From: Saprospiraceae bacterium
Lineage (GTDB): Bacteria; Bacteroidota; Bacteroidia; Chitinophagales; Saprospiraceae
Direction: 5' to 3'
Assembly: GCA_020627535.1 (NCBI GenBank)
Contig: JAHDGU010000001.1
Span: forward strand, 352,670-416,669
Length of the DNA stretch: 64,000 nt
In this document: piece after piece, positions 27,081 through 37,187 of the stretch
Layout of the letters: the number at the start of each line of letters is the position of its first letter
How positions within the stretch are numbered: position 1 is the first letter of the stretch
The notes under the pieces: generated by a model
The model's input: only the letters and a program-made list of their open reading frames with translations
Told to the model about the DNA's origin: nothing
Databases searched by the model: none
Program-made: the position numbers and the translations under genes

Positions 27081-27238
27081 GCTTTCATATTCTTGATTTC
27101 AAAGATACATCACCTTGACACCGGGACGCATACTAGCTCAACCACCGCACTTACTCTTCCAGTCTTGGGATACTGACGCAAAGCTGACAATTTTATGGCC
27201 GATATAGTCGTAGTAACTTACATAGAAAATTTCGCCCG

Positions 27239-30200
27239 ATGACTTACACCCGATCTTGTCGCTTCTTTGCACTTCTTGCCGCATTTGTGATACTTATTTC
27301 TTGTGATGATGAGAAAGCGATCGTGCAAGATTCAATGTCGTTGAACACTGCCTATCCTGGCATAGGCCACTATATCTCAGCTTATTCTCCACAGACCATA
27401 TCCAAGGCGGATCCATTGATCATAAGATTTGCTAAGCAGGTAGGTGATGACCGACGGTCTGATGATGGATTTTGGAGCTTGAAGCCAGCAGTCTCGGCTT
27501 CCGCCAAATGGAGAGACGAGTTCACCCTAGAAGTTAAGCCGAAGGACCATCTAGAATCTGGAAAAACCTATGCTCTCAGTATTGACTTACAAAAGCTATT
27601 TGAGGACGTTCCAGAAGAATTGCAGACGGTAATCAATAACTACACGGTCAAAAAGCAAAGTCTCAGCCTACAGGTGAACACTCCTCGTCTCTACGCAGCT
27701 AACGGCGAAGAATTAGTGACTGTGAGTGGTTCTGTCATCTCCTCAGATATAGAAGAGCTAGCTAAGATTCAGACTACCTTGCAATTCCAGCAGCGTGGCA
27801 ACTCAGGACTCAAGGAGAGTTGGGATGCAAGCTCTAGTCGTCAGTTTGACTTTGAGATTAGTGGAATCGAAAGAACTGAAAATCAGTCAGTACTGAAAAT
27901 TTTATATGATGGAAAGTCTATTGATCCTGAGTTCAAGGGGACCAGAGATGTCTTGATCTCACCCAAGGGGAAATTTCTGGTAGAAAGTATCAAAACTGTG
28001 AATACTGAAAAGAAAATAGTTATTCGCTTCTCTGATCTACTGGTCGAGGACTTTGACTACACTGGTCTTGTCCAGATCAAAGATTATAAAGGTGGATTTG
28101 AGTATTCAGCAGATGGGAATATCCTCAGTTGTGTAGCGAAGAAATCATTACCGCAACAATTTCAATTGACCATAGATGAAGGCATCAAGCGCCGGGATGG
28201 TAGGACTCTGCAAGGTAATCGTCAATACGATCTCAGTTTTGAGCCTACGAAACCTGGTTTGCGCCTGATTGGAGATGGTGTGATTGTGCCAACAAGCGAG
28301 CGAGTGATTTTTCCCTTTGAGAGTGCCAATCTTAAGAGTGTTGTTGTAGAAGTCTTTAAGATATACCAGGACAATGTTCTCCAGTTTTTACAGTACAGTG
28401 AACTCAATCAGCAATATGGTTTGGATGCGGTAGGATCACTGCTGTCTTCACACGATATTGATCTCTCAAGTGCTGCAAGCGCAGATCAGTGGTATCGACA
28501 TACATTGGATCTCAGCAAAATCATTGATCTTGACCCAGGGGCTATCTATCAAGTGCGCATTGGCTTTGATCATAATGATGTGATGGAGTATGCTTGTGAT
28601 CAGGTGACAGGAAATATGAGCGTACAGACTTCATTGGAGACTGGCATGAGTATCATGGATAGGCAACCAGATTACAGCTACTGGGAGCATCGTGACGATC
28701 CTTGTCACCAGATTTACTACGTTTCATCGAGATACATCAGCCGCAATGTGCTCTCAAGTGACATTGGCTTGATCGCCAAGCAGTCTTCTAGCCAGACATA
28801 CACCCTTGCGGCCTCCAACCTCCGCACGCTTGAGCCCATCGCAGGAGCCGTAGTGGACTTTTATGATTTTCAGCAGCAAGCACTACTCAGTACCAAGACG
28901 GATGCCAGTGGCATGCTTACTGTCCAACTTGATAAAAAAGCCTCCTTTGTCATCCTCCAGCATGCAGGGCAGGTCGCTTATTTGAGCATGCAAGACAATG
29001 AGGCCAATAGCCTGAGCGAATACAATGTCTCAGGAGTTTCGCGCCAAGATGGCATTCAAGCGAAGCTATACGGCGAACGTGGCGTCTGGCGACCTGGGGA
29101 TACCATGTTTCTCAATTTTGTCTTGGAAGATGAGGACGATCGACTTCCTGACGATCATCCAGTGAGTATCGAGATCAAAGACTCGCGTGGTCGCTTGCAA
29201 TACAACCGGACGACATCAGATCATACGGGTGGGATATATCACTTTCCAGTAGTCACCGATGTAGGTGCTCCGACCGGTAACTGGACTGCTACCGTCGCAG
29301 TCGGGCAGCGAAAATTCCGCAATACATTGAAGGTGGAAACAGTCAAGCCCAATCGTCTCAAGATACAGTATGATGATATGAAACGTCTAGCGCTTTCAGG
29401 TGCTGACAAAATATCCTTGAGATCTCAGTGGCTCCACGGTGCACCTGCTTCAGGTCTCAAGGCCAAAGTTGACATTGTCTACAGTCCGATCAATACAACA
29501 TTTGAGTCATTCAAGAACTATGTATTTGATGATCCAGCTCGGCGTATTGGCAATTCGCAAAGCACCGTGTTTGATGGCGCACTGAATGAAAGTGGTGAGA
29601 CGAGCTTTGGGGTCAAGCCATCCCGCAATTGGTCGCCGCCTGGAAGAGTCATGGCGAGACTCAAGACAAAAGTCTTCGAGAAGAGCGGCAACTTTAGCGA
29701 GGACTACTTTTCTCTACCGGCAGACCCATACCAGAGCTATGTAGGATTGAAAATGCCCGAGAAAAAATGGGGTAGGCATCGCGTGAATCGCAATGAAGTC
29801 AGTTCCTTTCCCTTGGTTGCTGTAGACGCTGATGGCAGAGCCCTATCAGGTAAAAAGCTTGAAGTAGGACTGTATGAAGCCAATTGGCGATGGTGGTATG
29901 ATCGGTATGCCAATAATCGCTACCGCTACAATTCGGTCCAGCACAATGGGGCAATCAAGACGGAGACCGTCACGACAGACGCCAATGGTCAAGCCAACTG
30001 GCAACATCTCTTCAAAGGGTATGGAGCATATATGATCAGGGTCTGTGATCCAGAGTCAGGTCATTGCACCGGATCCCTGATGTACGCTGGCTGGGGTAGC
30101 AGTTCTGGACAAGAAGGACCCAAGTTGCTCAGCTTTGACGCTGAAGATAGAAGCTATGATATCGGTGATACCTACTCTGTAAATATTCCTACGACGGCAA

Positions 30201-32749
30201 ACAGCAAACTTTTTGTCAGTGTGGAAGGAGGAGAGGAGGTCATTGAGACTTTTTGGGTAGATGGTCAGGCAGATCAGACGGAGTTGCGCCTGAGACTCAC
30301 AGAGGAGATGAGTCCCAACGTCTATGTGCACGTACATCTCATCCAAGAGCACAATGATGGAACGAATGATTTGCCGCTGAGAATGTATGGCGTCATTCCA
30401 GTGACTGTAGTGGATCGGAGTACCATGCTTCAACCCAGTTTGGAGATGGCCGACGCGCTCAAGCCCAATCAAAGCTATAGCATCACAGTGTCTGAGGACC
30501 AAGGACAAGCAATGTACTACACGCTGGCAGTCGTGGATGAAGGTCTCCTTGATCTTACCAGATATCGTACCCCAGATCTCTGGTCATCATTCAATGCCAA
30601 GCAAGCTCTAGGAGTCAAAACATGGGATCTCTATGATGATGTTCTTGATGGCTATGGCGGATCTCTCGATAGATATATTTCCATCGGAGGTGGAGGAGAA
30701 ATTGCGAGCCTTGAAAAAAGTAAAAAGGCCAATCGCTTTCAGCCCGTTGTCAGTCACCTTGGACCCTTTTATCTGGAGGCCGGCAAGACAGCTACCCATC
30801 AACTCAAAATGCCCAATTACATCGGCTCTGTCAAAGCGATGCTCGTCGCTCGCCACGACACGAAGTACGGTAAGGATGAAAAAATAGTTGCTGTCAAAGA
30901 AGACTTGATGGTCTTAGCGACCGTACCTCGTGTCCTAGGTCCCTCCGAAGAACTGTACATCCCTGCCAATGTCTTCGCGATGAAAGAGGATATCAAGGAG
31001 GTTGCAGTAGATATAGAACTATCAGATCGACTGAGCGCAGTTGGCTCTACGACCAATTCCTTGACATTTGCCCGACAGGGCGATCAGCTGAGTTACTTTC
31101 CTGTCAAAGTGGAGGACGCCATAGGCTATGCAAGTCTCACGATCAATGCCAGCTCTGGCCAGGCGAAGGCTAGCGATAAAGTAGAACTCGACATCCGTAA
31201 TCCTATGCCTTTCACATCGGAAGTCGAAGAAAAGGTCATTCAGCCTGGAGAATCCTGGGAGCATAGTTTTGATTATTTCGGAGTCCTTGGTACCAATGAG
31301 GGATACCTAGAGCTTAGCCAGCTTCCTTCCATGAATCTCAATCAGAGACTCTCATATCTCTTGCGCTATCCTTATGGTTGTCTTGAGCAGACGGTTTCCA
31401 AAGCCTTTCCTCAGCTTTATCTCGGTGAGCTCACTACATTGACCCCGGCCCAGAAGTCTAGTCAACAGGCCAATGTCATCGCAGCCATCAATAAACTAGG
31501 CGATTATCAGATGAGCTCTGGAGCCTTCTCCTACTGGCCAGGACAGGCACGACCTCAGACTTGGGCAAGCTCGTATGTCGGACACTTCATGCTTGCTGCC
31601 AAGGATCGTGGCTATCACGTATCCGAATCAGCTCTGAGCTCTTGGGAAAGTGCGCAGAGAGACATTGCTCGATCCTGGAGTCCAGATACTCGCAATGAGT
31701 ATGCAAAGAGAAGAAGTATGGTCGATCAAGCTTATCGCCTGTACACGCTATCGATCGCAGGTGCTGCAGATCTAGGAGCGATGAACCGATTACAGCTTAT
31801 GCAAGAACTGCCAGAATTTGCCAGAGCGCTCTTGGCTGCGGCTTACGCCAAAATGGGTAAGGGGCAAATTGCAAGCCAGTTGATAGAAGCCAGCCCCATC
31901 AAATATGATGAGTACAAAGAGAACTACTATACATTTGGCTCAAGGCTGCGAGATCAGAGCATGGTGCTTCTTACCTTGATGGATCTTGGAAAGTCCTCGG
32001 ACGCTGCTGCGTTGGCCCGCGATATCGCCGAAGATATTGGATCCAGTAGATGGCACTCAACACACACATCATCTTGGGCGTTGCTATCGCTAGGACAGTT
32101 TGCCAGTCAATTTGGTAAATCGGACATGAGGTTTGATATCTCTGTTCATGGTGATGCACCAGAGCAGCCCCAGATCAATAAGACCGTCTATCAGCGAGAG
32201 CTTGATCCAGGAGAGTCCAATGAGTTCTCCGTGAAGAACACATCCGAAAGTGTACTTTTTGCCCGGCTAGTAAAGAGTGGTCAACGAGCTCCATCGGCTG
32301 ATGTGCCAGCCGATCAAAATCACATGAGTATCAAGGTGGAATATCTGGATGAATCAGGCCAGATCATCAATCCTAGCCGTCTTGCACAAGGCACTGACTT
32401 CCTCGCCAAGGTAACGCTCAGCAATAAAGGCTCTCGGAGATATGATGTCAGTAATCTCGCACTCAAGCAGATATTTCCTTCTGGATGGGAGATCCAGAAT
32501 GAGCGCCTCAGTGGTGATCAGAGTTTGGATAATTCGGAGTGTGATCACCGAGAAATTCGTGATGATAGAGTCTACACATTCATGAATCTAAGGAAGTCTA
32601 GCCCAAAGACATTTTATGTAAGGCTCACTGCCACCTATCCAGGGAAGTTTTTCTTGCCACCAGTCCGAGCAGAGGCCATGTATGATCATGAGATCTATGC
32701 ACAGACCCAAGGACAATGGGTAGAAGTCTTCAATACTGAAATCAACTGA
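27239..32749 (+). CDS. Bacterial alpha-2-macroglobulin lipoprotein with thioester
   Basis: A very large lipoprotein of 1836 residues (lipid cysteine 22 in LISCDDE). N-terminal macroglobulin domains are followed by the bait-like region (around GERGVWRPGDTMFLNF, the MG/A2M_N signature), the A2M domain (YTLAVVDEGLLDLTRYRTPD) and the thioester domain with YPYGCLEQT near residue 1380. The C-terminal receptor-like domain ends the protein. Such proteins trap proteases in the periplasm by covalent attachment after bait cleavage. The partner gene for PBP1C begins two bases after the stop, as in the classical pair, suggesting joint defence and repair of the cell wall after attack. Confidence 0.95.
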   Translation: MTYTRSCRFFALLAAFVILISCDDEKAIVQDSMSLNTAYPGIGHYISAYSPQTISKADPLIIRFAKQVGDDRRSDDGFWSLKPAVSASAKWRDEFTLEVKPKDHLESGKTYALSIDLQKLFEDVPEELQTVINNYTVKKQSLSLQVNTPRLYAANGEELVTVSGSVISSDIEELAKIQTTLQFQQRGNSGLKESWDASSSRQFDFEISGIERTENQSVLKILYDGKSIDPEFKGTRDVLISPKGKFLVESIKTVNTEKKIVIRFSDLLVEDFDYTGLVQIKDYKGGFEYSADGNILSCVAKKSLPQQFQLTIDEGIKRRDGRTLQGNRQYDLSFEPTKPGLRLIGDGVIVPTSERVIFPFESANLKSVVVEVFKIYQDNVLQFLQYSELNQQYGLDAVGSLLSSHDIDLSSAASADQWYRHTLDLSKIIDLDPGAIYQVRIGFDHNDVMEYACDQVTGNMSVQTSLETGMSIMDRQPDYSYWEHRDDPCHQIYYVSSRYISRNVLSSDIGLIAKQSSSQTYTLAASNLRTLEPIAGAVVDFYDFQQQALLSTKTDASGMLTVQLDKKASFVILQHAGQVAYLSMQDNEANSLSEYNVSGVSRQDGIQAKLYGERGVWRPGDTMFLNFVLEDEDDRLPDDHPVSIEIKDSRGRLQYNRTTSDHTGGIYHFPVVTDVGAPTGNWTATVAVGQRKFRNTLKVETVKPNRLKIQYDDMKRLALSGADKISLRSQWLHGAPASGLKAKVDIVYSPINTTFESFKNYVFDDPARRIGNSQSTVFDGALNESGETSFGVKPSRNWSPPGRVMARLKTKVFEKSGNFSEDYFSLPADPYQSYVGLKMPEKKWGRHRVNRNEVSSFPLVAVDADGRALSGKKLEVGLYEANWRWWYDRYANNRYRYNSVQHNGAIKTETVTTDANGQANWQHLFKGYGAYMIRVCDPESGHCTGSLMYAGWGSSSGQEGPKLLSFDAEDRSYDIGDTYSVNIPTTANSKLFVSVEGGEEVIETFWVDGQADQTELRLRLTEEMSPNVYVHVHLIQEHNDGTNDLPLRMYGVIPVTVVDRSTMLQPSLEMADALKPNQSYSITVSEDQGQAMYYTLAVVDEGLLDLTRYRTPDLWSSFNAKQALGVKTWDLYDDVLDGYGGSLDRYISIGGGGEIASLEKSKKANRFQPVVSHLGPFYLEAGKTATHQLKMPNYIGSVKAMLVARHDTKYGKDEKIVAVKEDLMVLATVPRVLGPSEELYIPANVFAMKEDIKEVAVDIELSDRLSAVGSTTNSLTFARQGDQLSYFPVKVEDAIGYASLTINASSGQAKASDKVELDIRNPMPFTSEVEEKVIQPGESWEHSFDYFGVLGTNEGYLELSQLPSMNLNQRLSYLLRYPYGCLEQTVSKAFPQLYLGELTTLTPAQKSSQQANVIAAINKLGDYQMSSGAFSYWPGQARPQTWASSYVGHFMLAAKDRGYHVSESALSSWESAQRDIARSWSPDTRNEYAKRRSMVDQAYRLYTLSIAGAADLGAMNRLQLMQELPEFARALLAAAYAKMGKGQIASQLIEASPIKYDEYKENYYTFGSRLRDQSMVLLTLMDLGKSSDAAALARDIAEDIGSSRWHSTHTSSWALLSLGQFASQFGKSDMRFDISVHGDAPEQPQINKTVYQRELDPGESNEFSVKNTSESVLFARLVKSGQRAPSADVPADQNHMSIKVEYLDESGQIINPSRLAQGTDFLAKVTLSNKGSRRYDVSNLALKQIFPSGWEIQNERLSGDQSLDNSECDHREIRDDRVYTFMNLRKSSPKTFYVRLTATYPGKFFLPPVRAEAMYDHEIYAQTQGQWVEVFNTEIN

Positions 32750-32751
32750 TC

Positions 32752-35082
32752 TTGAAGCTTCAATGGAAACATATTATCCTGTCCCTGAGCTTGGTTCTTG
32801 GCTTGATCTATTGGTTTTGTTTGCCAAGTACCTTGTTTGACAAGCCGTATTCCTTTGTCTTGGAAGACCGAGATGGCGTTTTACTAGGTGCTCAGATCGC
32901 AGAAGATGGACAGTGGCGTTTTCCAAGTTTGGATAGTCTGCCATCGCAGTTTGTAGAGGCGTTGATTTGCTTCGAGGACAAACGATACAGGCGGCACATG
33001 GGAGTAGATCTGCGTGCGGTAGCCAGAGCTGTCAGGCAAAATGTCAAAGCTGGTCATGTTGAGTCCGGAGCAAGTACCATCAGTATGCAGGTGATCCGAC
33101 TGTCTCAAGACAATCCTCCCAGGACCATTGGGACCAAGATTAAAGAGATGATTTTGGCGACGAGACTTGAACTGAGATATAGCAAAGAAGAAATCTTGAG
33201 GATGTGGGCCACACATGCTCCGATGGGTGGGAACGTGATTGGTCTTGATGCTGCGTCTTGGAGGTACTTTGCCAAATCACCGCAGCATCTTAGTATCGCT
33301 GAGTCCGCCATGCTGGCCGTCCTTCCCAATGCTCCTTCCCTGATTCATCCAGGCAGAAACAGAGATCAGCTTAGAGCCAAGCGTGATCGACTCCTTCTTC
33401 GTATGATGCAACAAGGCTTGATCGATAGCCTCAACTATGATTTAGCTCTCCTTGAAGATGTCCCAGAGCAACCCTCAGATCTGCCGTCATGGGCTCCGCA
33501 TTTCCTACAATATGCCAAGCATACTGCTGGAGATGGGAAAGCAAGATATCGATCGACTCTGTCACGTTATATCCAACAAGATCTGGTCGAAATTGCACAC
33601 CATCATCACCAGATTAATCAAGCATCAGGAATCGAAAACTTAGCAATTCTAGTTGCGGATGCAAAGACAGGAGAAGTACTTTCCTATGTGGGCAATGCAC
33701 CTCATGCCACATCTGAAGCACAGGTGGATATGGTACAATCCGTCCGAAGCTCAGGATCTGTATTGAAACCATTGCTCTATGCAGGAATGATCGATCAAGA
33801 GCTCATGATGCCTCATCAACTCGTCCTTGACGTCCCCACGCACTTTGCTGACTTCAATCCTATGAACTACAACAAGACTTTCTCTGGTGCAGTGCCTGCA
33901 GATGTGGCCCTAAGCAAGTCTCTCAATATTCCGGCAGTACGAATGCTGCAAGAGTATGGCGTAGGTCGTATGATCGAGGATTTGAGGTCGCTTGGATTTT
34001 CCGACATCGATCAGTCGGCAGATCACTACGGCTTGTCTCTTATCCTTGGAGGAGCGGAAGTCTCTCTGTGGCAATTGGCAGAGGCTTACGCCAAAATGGC
34101 ATTTTCATTGCGGTACTTCTGTGATAGCATGAGTCAATATCCGAGCATGGACGGCTCCTTCTTGCATGCCGCTAGCTCAGAGGGTCTAAGTCTCTCTTCC
34201 TCGATGAAACCACAGCAATACAGTGCGGGAGCGACTTGGCATATGCTACAAGCAATGAAAAAACTCGAAAGACCTAATAGTGAAGGACTATGGGATCAAT
34301 TTGATCACCAGCGCCCGATCTCTTGGAAGACTGGCACAAGTTATGGTCATCGGGATGCTTGGGCCATTGGACTTAATGGAAAATATGTGATCGGTGTATG
34401 GGTGGGTAATGCTGACGGAGAAGGTCGTCATGGGCTTGTAGGAGTGAAGAAGGCAGGCCCAGTGCTATTTGATATCATCAACCAGCTCGATGGTCATGAG
34501 ATGTTTCCAAGACCTGAGGATGATCTTGTCGAGTTGAAAGTCTGTAGCGTGTCGGGTCATTTGGCAAGTGAGGCTTGTACTCATGTATCAAGCTCATTGA
34601 TTGCCAGTTCCAGCATACGCTCAACTTGTCCATATCACCATGGATGCTATGTCAATGCCGATCAAGAATTGGTCTTGAGAGACTGTCATGATGGTGATTT
34701 GAAGGAGTCGAGTTATTTTGAATTGCCAGCTCTTGCAGAATACTACTACAAGATCCTGCATCCCGAGTATCATGGTGCTCCTGATGTGGCTCAATCTTGC
34801 GAAGCTCTCATACAATCTGATGCCATGAGCTTAATCTATCCCAGAAACTACACAGAAGTGTATCTACCGACCAATCATCTAGGAGAGCGAGAAGCAGCGG
34901 TGTTGAAGGCTGTTCATTCTGAGGCTTCCGCCAAAATATACTGGCATCTCAATGAGGAATTTGTCGGAGTGACAGAGGACATTCACCACATGGAAATCAG
35001 CCCGTCTCCTGGGAAACATCTGGTAACCTTGATGGATGGAGAGGGCAGGAAACTACAGCAACAGATCTCCATACTCCATTAA
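32752..35082 (+). CDS. pbpC: Penicillin-binding protein 1C
   Basis: A bifunctional class A-like PBP of 776 residues starting at a TTG two bases after the preceding stop; no in-frame ATG is near. After a membrane anchor (HIILSLSLVLGLIYWF) comes the glycosyltransferase domain with FEDKRYRRHMGVD and the GASTISMQVIRL motif. The transpeptidase domain has SVLKPLLYAG (active serine), SKSLN and WKTGTSYG. A C-terminal PBP1C-specific domain contains three conserved cysteines. It makes peptidoglycan glycan strands; PBP1C transpeptidase activity is often weak or unproven. Motif copies lie at 34083 and 34923. The left arm of the inverted-repeat element starts at its stop codon. Confidence 0.94.
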   Translation: MKLQWKHIILSLSLVLGLIYWFCLPSTLFDKPYSFVLEDRDGVLLGAQIAEDGQWRFPSLDSLPSQFVEALICFEDKRYRRHMGVDLRAVARAVRQNVKAGHVESGASTISMQVIRLSQDNPPRTIGTKIKEMILATRLELRYSKEEILRMWATHAPMGGNVIGLDAASWRYFAKSPQHLSIAESAMLAVLPNAPSLIHPGRNRDQLRAKRDRLLLRMMQQGLIDSLNYDLALLEDVPEQPSDLPSWAPHFLQYAKHTAGDGKARYRSTLSRYIQQDLVEIAHHHHQINQASGIENLAILVADAKTGEVLSYVGNAPHATSEAQVDMVQSVRSSGSVLKPLLYAGMIDQELMMPHQLVLDVPTHFADFNPMNYNKTFSGAVPADVALSKSLNIPAVRMLQEYGVGRMIEDLRSLGFSDIDQSADHYGLSLILGGAEVSLWQLAEAYAKMAFSLRYFCDSMSQYPSMDGSFLHAASSEGLSLSSSMKPQQYSAGATWHMLQAMKKLERPNSEGLWDQFDHQRPISWKTGTSYGHRDAWAIGLNGKYVIGVWVGNADGEGRHGLVGVKKAGPVLFDIINQLDGHEMFPRPEDDLVELKVCSVSGHLASEACTHVSSSLIASSSIRSTCPYHHGCYVNADQELVLRDCHDGDLKESSYFELPALAEYYYKILHPEYHGAPDVAQSCEALIQSDAMSLIYPRNYTEVYLPTNHLGEREAAVLKAVHSEASAKIYWHLNEEFVGVTEDIHHMEISPSPGKHLVTLMDGEGRKLQQQISILH

Positions 35083-35387
35083 ACCCAATTCGTGCATTAG
35101 GCTTCAAAGGATAGTGGATTTATCCAACAGAATTGGGTGCTTGGTCGACGAGGCGCAGCGAGCTATGACGGGGAGAGTAAGTGCCTTATTATGAAGCAGA
35201 AATACGCTAGACTCGAAGACTTGATACAGACAACTTTTGTAGGAGATTTCTCATTGGGAAAATGGCTACTTAACCCGAACAAAGTGTTACAAACAAAAAT
35301 GTCATCTTAATATGTACAAGACATTCAATATCCGCGACTTATCTCCATGATAGAACGCTCAAAAAATCCTAATGCACGAATTGGGTT
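35082..35387. repeat. 306-base element with 20-base perfect terminal inverted repeats (MITE-like)
   Basis: The left arm AACCCAATTCGTGCATTAGG at 35082-35101 is the exact reverse complement of the right arm at 35368-35387. A third copy of the core GAATTGGGT lies at 35130-35138, able to pair with the left arm. The interior contains a 39-codon open frame (35191-35310). No convincing target-site duplication is visible. It fills the space between pbpC and the phosphoesterase gene, is AT-richer in its second half, and looks like a non-autonomous mobile remnant or a structured RNA/regulatory element. Confidence 0.6.
35191..35310 (+). other. Short open frame (39 codons) inside the inverted-repeat element
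   Basis: An ATG-initiated frame beginning MKQKYARLEDLI and ending KVLQTKMSS. I do not recognise it. It could be a fragment of a lost transposase or chance. It lies entirely between the inverted-repeat arms. Confidence 0.25.
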
Positions 35388-35423
35388 AAAGTACTCGCTC
35401 CGCAATCTGACTACCTTCACACA

Positions 35424-35948
35424 ATGAAAATCGGACTGCTCTCGGATACGCATTCTTACATCGATGATGATATCATGACGCTGCTTGATCCATGTGATGA
35501 AGTCTGGCATGCTGGTGACATAGGAGATCTTGCAGTCACAGAGCGCATTGCTCAGTCCAAACCACTGCGAGCGGTCTGGGGCAATATTGATGGTCAGCCT
35601 TTTCGACTAGAATTTCCGAAGGATCAGATCTTCACTGTGGGAGGCATGAAGGTGTGGATGACGCATATCGGAGGTTACCCTGGTCGCTATCCTACAAGAA
35701 TCAGAGAACGTCTCCTCCAGCTGCAGCCAGACCTCTTCATCTGTGGTCATAGCCACATTCTCAAAGTCATGTGGGATAAGGAGCATTCACTGCTTCACAT
35801 GAATCCTGGAGCATGCGGTCGTAAAGGGATACACACAATCAGAACACTCCTCAGATTTGATATCATAGATGCTAAGGTGAAGAATGCTCAAGTCATAGAA
35901 CTCGGAACAAGATCCGCCCGAGCTGGAAGAAAAGAGGAAGAGGAATGA
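35424..35948 (+). CDS. Metallophosphoesterase, YfcE/MJ0936 family
   Basis: A cytosolic protein of 174 residues with all motifs of the calcineurin-like fold: LLSDTHSY (Asp and His metal ligands at the N-terminus), VWHAGDIGD, WGNIDG, WMTHIGG and CGHSHI with the final paired histidines. YfcE-type enzymes hydrolyse phosphodiesters with manganese; the physiological substrate is unknown. The C-terminus ends with an acidic run (KEEEE). The start lies 36 bases after the inverted-repeat element, so its promoter may lie partly inside that element. Its stop TGA and the convergent gene's stop form TGATCA. Confidence 0.92.
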   Translation: MKIGLLSDTHSYIDDDIMTLLDPCDEVWHAGDIGDLAVTERIAQSKPLRAVWGNIDGQPFRLEFPKDQIFTVGGMKVWMTHIGGYPGRYPTRIRERLLQLQPDLFICGHSHILKVMWDKEHSLLHMNPGACGRKGIHTIRTLLRFDIIDAKVKNAQVIELGTRSARAGRKEEEE

Positions 35949-37157
35949 TCAACACTGAGCAAGTGCCTGATCATAATCTGCAATGATATCTTCTATAGAC
36001 TCAATACCTACACTGCATCTCACGAGTCCATCTGTGATACCATTGGCTATTCGCATCTCTCGCTCTACTCTAAGATGTGAAGACGACGCGGGGTGAAGCA
36101 CAAGCGTATCTACATCACCAAGAGTCGGGGCAATAGAACACATGTTTAGTGCTGTCATGAGCGTTTTACCACCCTCGAGGCCAGCTCTGAGTTCAAAACT
36201 GAGCATGCCTCCGTATCGTGTCATTTGAGCGGAAGCGATGGAGTGTGACTCATGGTGCGGTAGACCAGGATAATTAACATGGGAAACCTTAGGGTGCTCA
36301 CTGAGATACTGCGCAAGGGCCTCCGCATTATCACAGTGCCTCTCCATGCGAATAGCGAGTGTGCGCATACCGGTATTGAGCAGCCAAGCGTCAAATACAG
36401 CACATGAAGTACCTAAGAGCTTCACATGTGGCCAAATCTTTTCTTTCATCTCATCATGGCTCCGGCAAAGTATAGCCCCTGCCAGTGAATTTCCATGACC
36501 ATTGAGAAACTTGGTGGTGCTATGGATGATGTAGTCTATGCCGTATTCAAAAGGTCGCTGAAGATATGGTGTCGCAAATGTGTTGTCAATGGCAGTTCGT
36601 ACGCCAAGATCTTGGGCGAGTGTTGATAGTTTTTTTAAATCGACACACTGGAGACTCGGATTACTTGGCGTTTCCACGTAAATCAGTTTGATCTCTGGAT
36701 TTGTGCTAATGGCTTCTCTCACTTTGGCCTCATCTCGCAGGTCGACGAAAATGGTCTTGATTCCCATTTTAGTGAAGACTTTGTTGAGTAGCTCAGTAGT
36801 CCCACCATAGATACTGCCTTGAGTAAGGATGGCATCGCCTTGACTCAAAATTGCTGAAAGTAACGTGGAGATTGCTGCCATTCCTGTACTGCATAGGACG
36901 CAAGCCGGAGTGTCTGACAGATTTACCCCCTCTAGGAGGGCAAGTTTTCTCGCAGCAGCGTCCACAGTCGGATTGCCATACCTGCTATATACATGCGTCT
37001 TACTCGTATCGATGAACGCATCAATGGACTCTTGAGCATCTTCAAATTCAAAACTGCTAGTGGGCATCAAAGGCAGGGCATGAGGCTTCACTTTTGCTTC
37101 GACCAGATGATCTTTGACGCAGAGTGATGCAAGCTTGAGATGTTTTGTATCGTTCAT
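35949..37157 (-). CDS. Trans-sulfuration PLP enzyme (cystathionine gamma-synthase/lyase or O-acylhomoserine sulfhydrylase type)
   Basis: The 402-residue enzyme of the Cys/Met-metabolism family has YSRYGNPTVDAAARKLALLEG, SSTGMAAI-like CSTGMAAISTL, YVETPSNPSLQ, DNTFATPYLQRP and the cofactor lysine in HSTTKFLNGHG. It handles C-S bond formation or cleavage in methionine and cysteine metabolism; members cannot be separated reliably by eye. Only 30 bases separate its start from the divergent membrane-protein gene, too short to hold two full promoters without overlap. A TTTGAGCGGAAGCG motif variant is at 36224. Confidence 0.87.
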   Translation of the reverse strand: MNDTKHLKLASLCVKDHLVEAKVKPHALPLMPTSSFEFEDAQESIDAFIDTSKTHVYSRYGNPTVDAAARKLALLEGVNLSDTPACVLCSTGMAAISTLLSAILSQGDAILTQGSIYGGTTELLNKVFTKMGIKTIFVDLRDEAKVREAISTNPEIKLIYVETPSNPSLQCVDLKKLSTLAQDLGVRTAIDNTFATPYLQRPFEYGIDYIIHSTTKFLNGHGNSLAGAILCRSHDEMKEKIWPHVKLLGTSCAVFDAWLLNTGMRTLAIRMERHCDNAEALAQYLSEHPKVSHVNYPGLPHHESHSIASAQMTRYGGMLSFELRAGLEGGKTLMTALNMCSIAPTLGDVDTLVLHPASSSHLRVEREMRIANGITDGLVRCSVGIESIEDIIADYDQALAQC

Positions 37158-37187
37158 CTAGTAATATTTGCGATATACCTTGCGAAG

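Noticed and set aside
35071-35396. TACTC near both ends of the inverted-repeat element as a possible target-site duplication.
   Set aside because: The two copies do not abut the arms at equal distances, so they are not good evidence of transposition.
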